Below, piece after piece: positions 45,949 through 53,667 of a stretch of 64,000 bases of DNA (within the stretch, counting starts at the first letter, position 1; every line of letters begins with the position of its first letter). The stretch covers positions 62,001 to 126,000 of the forward strand of contig NZ_JABVZR010000003.1 in NCBI RefSeq assembly GCF_017163935.1, read 5' to 3'. The position numbers were made by a program, and so were the translations under genes. Source of the stretch: Novosphingobium terrae (GTDB lineage Bacteria; Pseudomonadota; Alphaproteobacteria; Sphingomonadales; Sphingomonadaceae). Below the pieces are notes generated by a model. That model did no database searches and was not told where the DNA came from. It worked only from the letters and a program-made list of their open reading frames with translations.

Positions 45949-46842
45949 TCAAGTCTGACCGGTTTGCGCATTGCGTTCAAGCGCCCGCAAGACTGCGATC
46001 ATGTCTTCGTCCCCAAGGCCAAGCCGCTCGGTCTCGCTATAAAGTCCAAGGCATGCATCCAGCAAAGGCGATGCGCTCGCCACCTCCCGCGCGGCATCGA
46101 AGACCAGCGCGCTGTTTTTCAGCACATCGCTGATCGAGGCCTGACGCGAAAAATCCCCGCTCACCAGCTTGCCGATCTTGCCGCGCGCCACATCGCTGGC
46201 CATCGGCCCGGCCTCGATGATGGCGGCCAGTTCCTTCAGATCCAGTCCGGCGCGCTGCGCGAAATGCGCCGACTCGACAAGCCCCGTCACCATGGTGATG
46301 AGAAACAGATTGACTGCCAGTTTCATGCGCAGCGCGCCGGGAACCGGACCGCAAGCGAAGGACTGGCGGATCATCGGCGCAAGCATGGGGCGGATGGCCT
46401 CGATCGCCTCCGGCTTCCCCGCCAGCATCGCCACGAGTTGCCCGGCTTTGGCAGGCTCACGCGATCCGGAGACAGGCGCCTCCACATAATGGCCCCCCGC
46501 CGCCTCGATCTCGAGACCGAGGCGCTGCGAGGAAGAAGGCTCCAGCGTGCTCATCGAGACAATGGTCCGCCCCGCCACATTCGCGCGAAACGCCAGGCTG
46601 TTACGGCCAAGCACGGCGTCACTCGCCGCGCTGTCGGACAGCATCAGGATGATCGTGCTGCATCTTGCCAGAACGTCAGCCGCGCTCTCGGCCACCAGAG
46701 CGCCTGCCGCCGCCAAGGTCTGGCATGGTTCCGGCGATCGGTTCCAGACCAGCAGAGGAACCCCGCTGGCCACAAGGTTGAGCGCCATGGGCTGCCCCAT
46801 CGTGCCAAGGCCGATAAAGCCAAGCTCCGGTTCAGTCTGCAC
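45949..46842 (-). CDS. NAD(P)-dependent oxidoreductase, 3-hydroxyisobutyrate dehydrogenase family
   Basis: 297 residues. The N-terminal Rossmann motif GFIGLGTMGQPMALNLVASG is at about residues 8-27, then SMSTLEPSSSQRLGLEIEAA, the substrate-binding signature VEAPVSGSREPAKAGQLVAM, the catalytic Lys in GALRMKLAVNLFLI and a long C-terminal helical domain. Members reduce or oxidise beta-hydroxy acids. I chose the GTG at 46842, ten bases after GGAGG and overlapping the NUDIX stop by 11 bases; the frame is open to an ATG at 46884 inside the NUDIX gene. It is probably co-translated with the NUDIX gene. Confidence 0.9.
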   Translation of the reverse strand: MQTEPELGFIGLGTMGQPMALNLVASGVPLLVWNRSPEPCQTLAAAGALVAESAADVLARCSTIILMLSDSAASDAVLGRNSLAFRANVAGRTIVSMSTLEPSSSQRLGLEIEAAGGHYVEAPVSGSREPAKAGQLVAMLAGKPEAIEAIRPMLAPMIRQSFACGPVPGALRMKLAVNLFLITMVTGLVESAHFAQRAGLDLKELAAIIEAGPMASDVARGKIGKLVSGDFSRQASISDVLKNSALVFDAAREVASASPLLDACLGLYSETERLGLGDEDMIAVLRALERNAQTGQT

Positions 46843-47281
46843 CAAGGGCAAGCCTCCATCCCTGCCGTGCCACATCGGCCACACCGAAGCTCATCGCCAG
46901 TGCCTCGCTCTCCAGCACGTCAAGCCCGTGCCAAGCCGCCTCAAGCGCATCATCGCCCGCCAAGGGTATGCCCGTCACCCATCGGCACAGCACGGCGATC
47001 AGGACGTAATGCGCGCGGGTCTCGCCCATCGAGTCCTGATCCATGGCATCGACGGCGTTAAAGACGGGGCCCGCCTCCGCCAGCACACCGGTTTCCTCAA
47101 AGAGCTCGCGCACAGCGGCCTGCTCGATGGTTTCACCAAACTCGATCTTGCCGCCCGGAAATCCCCAGAGCCCGGCGTCAGGCGGATTGGCACGGCGCAC
47201 CAACAACACGGACCGATCCTTGATCACGACCGCGATGGTGGCCGGGATCGGGTGACGGATGGCGGGGTTGGGGTTCGACAT
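46832..47281 (-). CDS. NUDIX hydrolase
   Basis: 149-151 residues. The NUDIX box fits GX5EX7REUXEEXGU exactly: GGKIEFGETIEQAAVRELFE followed by ETGV. The N-terminus IAVVIKDRSVLLVRRANPPD and GLWGFPGGKIEFG are typical of ADP-ribose/NADH-pyrophosphatase or MutT-like enzymes; the precise nucleotide substrate is unknown. AGGGA lies eight bases before the ATG at 47281 (an ATG two codons earlier is possible). It overlaps the dehydrogenase gene, and a glutathione transferase lies upstream on the same strand, making a short operon. Confidence 0.92.
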   Translation of the reverse strand: MSNPNPAIRHPIPATIAVVIKDRSVLLVRRANPPDAGLWGFPGGKIEFGETIEQAAVRELFEETGVLAEAGPVFNAVDAMDQDSMGETRAHYVLIAVLCRWVTGIPLAGDDALEAAWHGLDVLESEALAMSFGVADVARQGWRLALGAD

Positions 47282-47307
47282 CGGCATTGTCCCTTGCGGC
47301 TTAGGGT

Positions 47308-47967
47308 CTAATTATGCATGCGAACAGCACGATAGCCAGCCTGTTCAAAGGGATGGGCCTGAGCAAAAGCCGGGAGCGAGAAGCAGACCGCACCCAAAGC
47401 TGTCACCCTTGGGAAGGCCGTCCTATCCATACCATAGACATCCGCCAGAGCAATCTGGCCAGCGATGGCGATATCGGCGATCGTGGGCTCCGCCCCCAGA
47501 ACAAAGGGAGCCGCAGGGCGCAGGGTCAGGAACCGCTCATAGGCGGCAAGGCCCTCACCCGTCCAATGTCGGCACCACGCCTCGATGGCTGCGGGATCTG
47601 CACCGAAGGTCTCTGCCAGATGGCTGCGCACGCGCGGCACGGTCAAAGGATGAACGTCTGCCGCCAGAATCATCGCCAGAGAACGGGCATAGGCTCGCTC
47701 CCGCGAATCTTCGGGGAGCAAGCGGGGCTGCGGCGCGATGTCCTCAAGATATTCGATGATAGCCAGTGACTGGGACAGCGCATGGCCATCATGCATCAGC
47801 GTGGGGACCATATGCGCGGCATTCACCTGCGCATAAGCAGGATCGAACTGGTCGCCCGACAAAAGATCGACATCGATCTCCTCGAAAGCCAGGCCTTTGA
47901 GAGCCAGCGCGACGCGAACACGAAATGCCGCATTCGAACGCCAAAAACCGTAGAGTTGAAATGTCAT
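47308..47967 (-). CDS. Glutathione S-transferase family protein, maleylacetoacetate-isomerase-like
   Basis: 219 residues. The zeta-class pattern is clear: LYGFWRSNAAFRVRVALALK, AFEEIDVDLLSGDQFDPAYA, then VPTLMHDGHALSQSLAIIEY and PRLLPEDSRERAYARSLAMI. The C-terminal domain carries PFVLGAEPTIADIAIAGQI. Zeta GSTs isomerise maleylacetoacetate in tyrosine and homogentisate catabolism; here the usual Ser-Ser-Cys active loop is Ser-Asn-Ala, so only the first Ser is kept. GAGGA lies six bases before the ATG. It is first in the short operon with the NUDIX and dehydrogenase genes. No homogentisate genes are nearby. Confidence 0.88.
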   Translation of the reverse strand: MTFQLYGFWRSNAAFRVRVALALKGLAFEEIDVDLLSGDQFDPAYAQVNAAHMVPTLMHDGHALSQSLAIIEYLEDIAPQPRLLPEDSRERAYARSLAMILAADVHPLTVPRVRSHLAETFGADPAAIEAWCRHWTGEGLAAYERFLTLRPAAPFVLGAEPTIADIAIAGQIALADVYGMDRTAFPRVTALGAVCFSLPAFAQAHPFEQAGYRAVRMHN

Positions 47968-48076
47968 GAGAAATCCTCGACTTGCTGAAGGCAATCTAGC
48001 GCGCCAATCGCGATCAGTGCCATAACCGTCTGGCAAGCGTGGTTTGCGAAACTGCAGAGAGCTTGGCAGCCTCGCC

Positions 48077-48685
48077 TTATCCGTGTCGCGCCAGGGCAGC
48101 CACCATGGCTGGTCTGGCGGCGATACGCTCCAGATAGGCCGCCAGCGCAGGCCAGGGCTCCAGATCGATACCCTTGCCCGGCGCCCAGCGCGCTATGGCA
48201 AAGCAATAGGCATCGGCTGCGTGGAAGGTATCGCCGAGCAGATACTCATGCTCGCGAAGATGCGCATCGAGATAATCGAACCGCTGCGCAATGCGGGATC
48301 GGGCCACAGCAGCGGCCTGCTCACCATATTCCGGATGGAAGAGCCAGGGGCTGAAGCTCTTGTGCAACTCCGTTGCGATGAAGGTCAGCCATTCGAGGCC
48401 GCGATAACGGTCGGTCATCAGACGCGCTCGATCAACCTCTGATGCATGACTGCGGTCGGCCAGATAAGTCAGGATGGCCACACCTTCGGTCAGGGCATGG
48501 CCTTGCTCGGGCAACAGCACCGGAACATAGCCCTTGGGATGGATGGTGCTGAAATCAGTACCATCCTGCAGGCGATGAGGCGCGGTTCTGATATCCACCT
48601 TCTCAAGATCGAGATGCAGTTTCCCTTCTTCCGCAACGATAAGGACCGCAAGCGAACAGGCACCGGGCGCATAATAGAGTTTCAT
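48077..48685 (-). CDS. Glutathione S-transferase, beta-class-like
   Basis: 202 residues. The start MKLYYAPGACSLAVLIVAEE carries the beta-class catalytic Cys10 in APGACSL. YVPVLLPEQGHALTEGVAIL follows (thioredoxin-fold glutathione site: cis-Pro and Glu/Ser-equivalent), and the C-terminal helical domain ends in RPAMVAALARHG. GST GstA-type enzymes conjugate glutathione to electrophiles or bind xenobiotics. GGAGG lies six bases before the ATG. It is separated from the maleylacetoacetate-isomerase-like gene by 109 bases; a detoxification role fits the NmrA/HxlR pair upstream. Confidence 0.93.
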   Translation of the reverse strand: MKLYYAPGACSLAVLIVAEEGKLHLDLEKVDIRTAPHRLQDGTDFSTIHPKGYVPVLLPEQGHALTEGVAILTYLADRSHASEVDRARLMTDRYRGLEWLTFIATELHKSFSPWLFHPEYGEQAAAVARSRIAQRFDYLDAHLREHEYLLGDTFHAADAYCFAIARWAPGKGIDLEPWPALAAYLERIAARPAMVAALARHG

Positions 48686-48809
48686 GAGCATCCTCCATCC
48701 AGAGTGCCTCCCATCATAACAAGGCAGCCTGCAGAGGACATTTTCCATTCGGCAAAATCATTTTGGCATCATGCAACCCCGTAGAGCGGCTTGGCCTTGG
48801 CAGCTTGTT

Positions 48810-49325
48810 TCAAGGGCTTTTCCGGCTGGCTCTTTCATCCGCGCCACGCTCGATCCGCCAATGCATGATCTCATCGCCGCCCGGCCCTGCCTCGATCCTC
48901 ATATCGGGCGCGTGGCCGGGCTGATGGGCACCCATGACTGTCAGCGTGAGCCTCACATCCTGACCCGAACTTGCATCGACAAAGCGCAGCGGCGCCTCCT
49001 GCCCGCTGGAACGCCGCCATGTGTCGCCGACCTGCACCATGGCCATCACGACCAGAGACAGATCACGCCCCTTGGGAGTTGGCACATAGTCGAAGCGGTC
49101 CGGGCGCGTCTGATACTGCCGACGCTCGATCAGCCCTGAAAGCTCCAGTTCTTTCAGCCGCGCCGACAGCGTGGCATTCGTCGCGCCGGACGAGCGCTGC
49201 AGATCATCGTAGCGCGTCAGGCCAAGCAACAGGTCGCGCATGATGATCGCACCCCAGCGATCCACCATGGCCCCCATCACCTCGGCCATCGAACAGGCCA
49301 TTCCCTCAAATCCCTTGGAACGCAT
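48810..49325 (-). CDS. HxlR family winged-helix transcriptional regulator
   Basis: About 171 residues. The HxlR pattern is visible: FEGMACSMAEVMGAMVDRWG, then AIIMRDLLLGLTRYDDLQRS and SARLKELELSGLIERRQYQT, with a Cys near the N-terminus (Cys11) that in YodB/HypR-like members senses thiol-reactive or electrophilic compounds. A C-terminal domain of about 70 residues extends beyond the usual 110-residue core. It is divergent from an NmrA-like gene, with strong dyads between, and beside a GST gene, all in keeping with electrophile stress control. Confidence 0.9.
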   Translation of the reverse strand: MRSKGFEGMACSMAEVMGAMVDRWGAIIMRDLLLGLTRYDDLQRSSGATNATLSARLKELELSGLIERRQYQTRPDRFDYVPTPKGRDLSLVVMAMVQVGDTWRRSSGQEAPLRFVDASSGQDVRLTLTVMGAHQPGHAPDMRIEAGPGGDEIMHWRIERGADERASRKSP

Positions 49326-49344
49326 CGCCAAAACAGCCTTTCAC

Positions 49345-49397
49345 GCATTAACTCTCATAATAAGAGTTGATATACTCTCATTATGAGAGTTAAATGC
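49345..49397. promoter_or_regulatory. Double dyad operator between HxlR and NmrA-like genes
   Basis: AACTCTCATAATAAGAGTT (49350-49368; arms AACTCT/AGAGTT) and ACTCTCATTATGAGAGT (49374-49390; perfect eight-base arms ACTCTCAT/ATGAGAGT) have centres 23 bases apart, about two helical turns. The whole block is itself nearly symmetric, with GCATTAACTCTC at one end and GAGAGTTAAATGC at the other. It separates two divergent genes and is the probable HxlR binding region. Confidence 0.75.
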
Positions 49398-49423
49398 GCA
49401 TCTCGCAAGCGATTGGAGTCGGC

Positions 49424-50506
49424 ATGCAAAACATCTCTCGAATTTTCGTGATTGGCGCGACCGGTGCGCAGGGCTTGCCAGTGGTGCGTGGCCTGGTGGA
49501 AGACGGTCGCTATTCCGTGCTCGCGCTGACGCGCGATGCGAGATCGCCGCGCGCGAAAGCACTCGCCGCGCTGGGAGAGGTTGAGTTTCTGGAAGGGTCT
49601 TTTGCCGACGAAGCAGTGCTGCGCGAGGGTTTTCGCTCCTGCGAAGGGGCCTACATTAATATTGATGGTTTTAACGCTGGCGAAAAGACGGAGACCTATT
49701 GGGCAATCCGCTGCTACGAACTTGCACTTGAAGAAGGCGTGGCCTTCTTCGTCTATGGCAACCTCGACTACACGCTCAAGAAATCCGGCTATCGCTCGAT
49801 GTTTCGCACCGGGCACTATGACGGCAAGGGCCGGGTAGGTGACTGGATTCTAATTCAAAATCAGGCCAATGGCGACCGCATGGGCACCGCCCTGCTCACC
49901 ACTGGCCCCTATATCGAAATGGCCTTTTCAGGCGGAACGCCAATGACGCCTAGGATCGAGGATGGAGTCCTGACTTGGCGTGTGCCGCTTGGCGACGGCG
50001 CCGTGGTGCATGTCGCGCTTGACGACTTCGCTTATTACGCGCGCTGGCTCTTCGACAACCGTGATCGCGCCAATGGTATGGATCTCGAGGTCGGGATTGC
50101 CGACATAGGCTACGGCGAGCTGGCCGAGGCATTCAAACGCGTAACAGGCCACCCAGCACGCTTCGTCGACATCGATCTCGAAACCTATTTTTCTCGCATT
50201 CCTACCCTCGCCCAACAGCCTGCTGGGTATAATGCCGATCCTGCCGACAAGAGCACGATGAGTTTCCAGGACAATTTTACCGGCTTCTGGAATCAGTGGA
50301 AGCACAGGATCATCACCCGTGACTACGCTTTGCTGGACGAGATCCACCCGCAACGGATCAGAAGCGCCGAGGACTGGATCAGGCGCGCGGAACAACGCGC
50401 AAAAGAAGACGGTTCAGAAGCGCTCTGGCAACGGGTACAGCCAGAGACATTGCCGCAGCGGCCAATCCTAAAGCTGAGCGAAGACGGGCGGCAAGGCATC
50501 CTCTGA
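49424..50506 (+). CDS. NmrA/HSCARG-like NAD(P)-binding protein
   Basis: 360 residues of an atypical SDR. The N-terminal Rossmann motif FVIGATGAQGLPVVRGL is followed by LALTRDARSPRAKALAALGE, VEFLEGSFADEAVLREGF and a variable C-terminal domain. NmrA-like proteins bind NAD(P) and may act as redox sensors or as quinone/nitro-reductases; the active-site Tyr/Lys of classical SDRs is not obvious. GGAG lies five bases before the ATG at 49424; the Met at 49394 sits in the operator. It is divergent from, and likely repressed by, the HxlR regulator. Confidence 0.87.
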   Translation: MQNISRIFVIGATGAQGLPVVRGLVEDGRYSVLALTRDARSPRAKALAALGEVEFLEGSFADEAVLREGFRSCEGAYINIDGFNAGEKTETYWAIRCYELALEEGVAFFVYGNLDYTLKKSGYRSMFRTGHYDGKGRVGDWILIQNQANGDRMGTALLTTGPYIEMAFSGGTPMTPRIEDGVLTWRVPLGDGAVVHVALDDFAYYARWLFDNRDRANGMDLEVGIADIGYGELAEAFKRVTGHPARFVDIDLETYFSRIPTLAQQPAGYNADPADKSTMSFQDNFTGFWNQWKHRIITRDYALLDEIHPQRIRSAEDWIRRAEQRAKEDGSEALWQRVQPETLPQRPILKLSEDGRQGIL

Positions 50507-50813
50507 CCATTGCACTCGGCATGGGTTCTGATGGCGTTTGTCATGGGGCCTATGCCGAGCTTGCAGTTCCGGCTGAGAGCCAATTATGTTCTAACACCCA
50601 GTTGCAAATCGCGATAACGAGGATATTTCTTACATTCGATGTCTTCCCTATCCGACCGAACATCGATTCCCATGCTCTCGCGTAAATTTGTCGGCCACCC
50701 AAGGCAATTCTTTCTTCATCGCCGAGTCGTTCGGACATCGATTTATTTTCATTAAATTTTATCCCTTGGCAGCGTGATATTGTCATTCGTGATATAGATT
50801 CATACCTCGGGAA
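50507..50813. other. Intergenic region before the efflux cluster
   Basis: About 307 bases without a supported gene; a 78-codon minus-strand frame has no ribosome site. It is AT-richer than the surrounding genes and should hold the promoter of the AraC gene. Confidence 0.4.
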
Positions 50814-51650
50814 ATGGATGAATCACATCGGAACCATTTCATGCGGACGAACAAAGATCCCGAAGACGCGTTTGAAGACTATAACCTCCTGCGGCCGATT
50901 TCCTCGATGGTTGTAAAGCAGGGTTGGGAAAAGGATCGGCATGCTCATCGCCGTTCCCAGCTTCTGGTCTCTGTCAGAGGCCTCATCACATGCGAGGTCG
51001 AGAACGGTCTCTGGCTTGTTCCTTCGCACAATGCCTTGTGGATTCCTCCAGGGATCGACCATAGTGTGCGCTGCACGGGCGACGTCGAAATCTATCTCGT
51101 CTTCATGGATGAAGCCGTCATCTCGGCCCTGCCCGGACAATGCTGCACACTGGGAATCTCACCGCTGCTACGTGAACTCGTCCGCGCCGTGTCGCAATTG
51201 CCACCTCTTTATGACGAGGCGGGCCCTCCTGCCCCACTCATCCAGACGATGCTGAACGAATTAGCCGTTGCGCCCGTCGAGCAACTGTATTTGCCTGTTC
51301 CGGCCGATCAGCGACTGCGCAATGTCGCAGAAGCGTGGACAGCCGAACCAGCAGACCGCACGAAGCTGGGTGGCTGGGCATCGCGGATCGGCATGAGCGA
51401 GCGCAGCCTGTCCCGCCTCGTTCTAGAACAGACTGGCATGTCCTTCATACGCTGGCGACAGCAGTTTCAGATCATGCTGGCTCTGGAGCGGCTTACGCGC
51501 GGCGTGAGCGTTCAGACCATCGCGTTCGACCTTGGTTATGAAACCCCGAGCGCTTTCATCGCAATGTTTCGCAAAATCCTTGGCGCTTCACCCAATCGCT
51601 ATCTGGCCCAAGTCGAGAAGCGGTCCCGGCGTGCCTCGTCGCCTTACTGA
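50814..51650 (+). CDS. AraC family transcriptional regulator
   Basis: 278 residues. The N-terminal cupin-like sensor has DRHAHRRSQLLVSVRGLITC and PSHNALWIPPGIDHSVR. The C-terminal double helix-turn-helix reads WASRIGMSERSLSRLVLEQT, then FIRWRQQFQIMLALERLTRG and IAFDLGYETPSAFIAMFRKI. The ATG at 50814 follows GGGA closely; an ATG at 50841 is an alternative. It is the first gene on the + strand before the tripartite efflux cluster and its most likely regulator, perhaps sensing the exported compound. Confidence 0.92.
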   Translation: MDESHRNHFMRTNKDPEDAFEDYNLLRPISSMVVKQGWEKDRHAHRRSQLLVSVRGLITCEVENGLWLVPSHNALWIPPGIDHSVRCTGDVEIYLVFMDEAVISALPGQCCTLGISPLLRELVRAVSQLPPLYDEAGPPAPLIQTMLNELAVAPVEQLYLPVPADQRLRNVAEAWTAEPADRTKLGGWASRIGMSERSLSRLVLEQTGMSFIRWRQQFQIMLALERLTRGVSVQTIAFDLGYETPSAFIAMFRKILGASPNRYLAQVEKRSRRASSPY

Positions 51651-51714
51651 TTTTGGCGAGATCGAGCGATATAATGGCTCATTGCGGCGATCCGGGCGAG
51701 GAATTTGACGGTAA

Positions 51715-52173
51715 ATGCATGTACATCGCAAATTCACTGGATTGCACGATATGCACCTGAAAGCTCATGCCTTTCCGATCGTCCGGATGGACTTTGATCA
51801 AGATAGTCCTGGCGGACTGGATGAAAGCCTTGCCACATTCGAGGCCCTGCTGGCTCGACGCCAGGAGTTCGTCCTGATCGGTCGCGGCGCTAACCGGCAG
51901 GAGCAGGACCACGAGGAACGCAAGACGCTCGCGATCTGGATGAAGAGGCACCGTGACTCACTTCGGAGTTACGTGTTGGCTCTCGTCTATGTCGCGCCCG
52001 AGGCCGACGACCGCCTCGCCGCCGAGGCTGGCGCTGCCACTTATGAGAAATTCTGGGGCTATCCGATGCTGGTGACAGCCAATGACGCAGAAGGCCTCGC
52101 CATGGCCGGCTGCCTTCTCGCCGGAGAGTCAATCAGCGTCGCCACGCGTACGCACCAGCAGGCGGATCGCTGA
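51715..52173 (+). CDS. Small soluble protein of unknown function at the head of the efflux operon
   Basis: 152 residues (or 140 from an ATG at 51751). It is alpha/beta in character with charged helices (DQEQDH-rich centre, then LAIWMKRHRDSLRSYVLALV) and ends VTANDAEGLAMAGCLLAGES. A cytoplasmic protein with no known motif; the alternating strand/helix pattern loosely recalls STAS-like or anti-sigma-antagonist folds. GAGGA lies 12 bases before the first ATG. Three bases separate it from the outer-membrane gene, so it is part of that transcription unit. Confidence 0.75.
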   Translation: MHVHRKFTGLHDMHLKAHAFPIVRMDFDQDSPGGLDESLATFEALLARRQEFVLIGRGANRQEQDHEERKTLAIWMKRHRDSLRSYVLALVYVAPEADDRLAAEAGAATYEKFWGYPMLVTANDAEGLAMAGCLLAGESISVATRTHQQADR

Positions 52174-52176
52174 TCC

Positions 52177-53667
52177 ATGCGCGCCCTCCGCATTCTGGTG
52201 TCTGGCCTGATGCTGGCCGGCAGCGGCTGCACACTCGGTCCCAATCACACCCCGCCCCCTGCCCTGACCCCACCCGATGCCACACAGTCCGCCGCTCAGG
52301 CCATGCTGGGGCAGGAGGGCACGATCAGCGCCGCCTGGTGGCAGAGCTTCCATGATCCGGTGCTCGACCGGCTCGAAGCGCAGACGCTGGACGGCAATCT
52401 CGATCTGGCCGAGGCGACGGCGCGGATCGGGAGCGCCCGGGCGCAAGACCACATGGCGGGCGCCATCGGACGCCCTCACATCGCTGGAAACAGTTCCTAT
52501 CAGCGCGAACGAGCCAGCCCGAAAGGCATCCTCGCGCTGACCGGCGCGGGGAGCCCTGCCCCCTCCGCTGCAGGCGGTGGTGACCCTTTCGGCACCTCCA
52601 CCTTGCCGCCCGGTTCGAAATCGGATGATTATGATCTGTTCCAGGCTGGCTTCGACGCCAGCTGGGAACTGGACCTGTGGGGCAAGGCGCGCCGCATCCG
52701 CGAGGCGAGCCGCGCCGAGGCACAAGAAGCGGTGCTTCAGCGCGATGCCGTCCGCATTTCATTGAGCGCCGAGGTCGCAAGGACCTATATGCGGCTGCGC
52801 GGCGCCGAAGCGCGCCTGACGATCTTGCGTGACAACCGCAAGGCCGTCGCCGCCGGGGAGCGTATCGCCCAGCGCCGCCTGTCGAGCGGAGCCTCGACAC
52901 GCTTCGATGCCGCGACCGCAGGCGCTCAACTCGCCGCGATCGATGCCCAGCTGCCCCTGGCCGAACGTGAAGCCGCACAGGCACGCAATGCGCTGGCGCT
53001 TCTGGCAGGGCTTGAGCCGCATGGTCTCGATGCAGTGCTGGCTGGTCCTGAAACGGCCAGTGTGCAAGCCACCGCGCTTCCCGAAGGCCTGCCTTCCGAC
53101 CTTGCCCGCCATCGCCCGGACATCAAGGCGGCAGAAGCAGCCCTGCATGCCGCCACAGCCCGGATCGGCGCGGCAAAGGCCGATTTCTACCCATCCATCA
53201 CGCTGAGCGGCAGCTTTGGCCTGCAATCGGTCACGGCGGCGGATTTCCCTTTGTGGAACGCGCGCCAGTTCGTGGCCGGGCCTGTGCTGTCCTTGCCGAT
53301 CTTTCAGGGTGGCCGCCTCAAAGGGCGGCTCGAACTGGCGCAGTCAGAGCAGAAAATTGCCGCCTTGCGCTATCGTGAAACAGTGCTGCGCGCTTGGCAC
53401 GAGATCGACGATGCGCTGGAGATACTCCGCACAGCCGACGCCAGATTGACCGCAACCACTGAAGGCGTGGCGCAAAGCCGCGCTGCCGCCCATGTCTCCG
53501 AACGCCGCTATGGCGCGGGCGCAACTGGCTATGTTGATGTTCTTGTCGCCGAAAGGGCGCGACTCGACCGGGAGGCGGAATGGATTGACGCCCGCGCCGA
53601 ACGCGCCATTGCGATCACGGCGCTGTACAAGGCTCTGGGTGGCGGCTGGGCGCCTCCATCGGCATGA
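52177..53667 (+). CDS. Efflux transporter outer-membrane factor, NodT family
   Basis: 496 residues. A lipoprotein signal (RALRILVSGLMLAGSGC, lipobox GSGC, mature Cys18) precedes the outer-membrane-factor domain of TolC-like trimers: WWQSFHDPVLDRLEAQTLDG, NLDLAEATARIGSARAQ, FDASWELDLWGKARRIREAS, and the second repeat LARHRPDIKAAEAALHAATA with TLSGSFGLQS. NodT/OprM-type channels combine with an inner-membrane pump and a periplasmic adaptor. The start follows the preceding stop by three bases and overlaps the MFS pump by four (ATGA), a coupled operon. Confidence 0.95.
   Translation: MRALRILVSGLMLAGSGCTLGPNHTPPPALTPPDATQSAAQAMLGQEGTISAAWWQSFHDPVLDRLEAQTLDGNLDLAEATARIGSARAQDHMAGAIGRPHIAGNSSYQRERASPKGILALTGAGSPAPSAAGGGDPFGTSTLPPGSKSDDYDLFQAGFDASWELDLWGKARRIREASRAEAQEAVLQRDAVRISLSAEVARTYMRLRGAEARLTILRDNRKAVAAGERIAQRRLSSGASTRFDAATAGAQLAAIDAQLPLAEREAAQARNALALLAGLEPHGLDAVLAGPETASVQATALPEGLPSDLARHRPDIKAAEAALHAATARIGAAKADFYPSITLSGSFGLQSVTAADFPLWNARQFVAGPVLSLPIFQGGRLKGRLELAQSEQKIAALRYRETVLRAWHEIDDALEILRTADARLTATTEGVAQSRAAAHVSERRYGAGATGYVDVLVAERARLDREAEWIDARAERAIAITALYKALGGGWAPPSA

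Noticed and set aside
50550..50786. A 78-codon minus-strand frame upstream of the AraC gene
   Set aside because: No ribosome site and no family resemblance. Most probably promoter DNA of the AraC gene.
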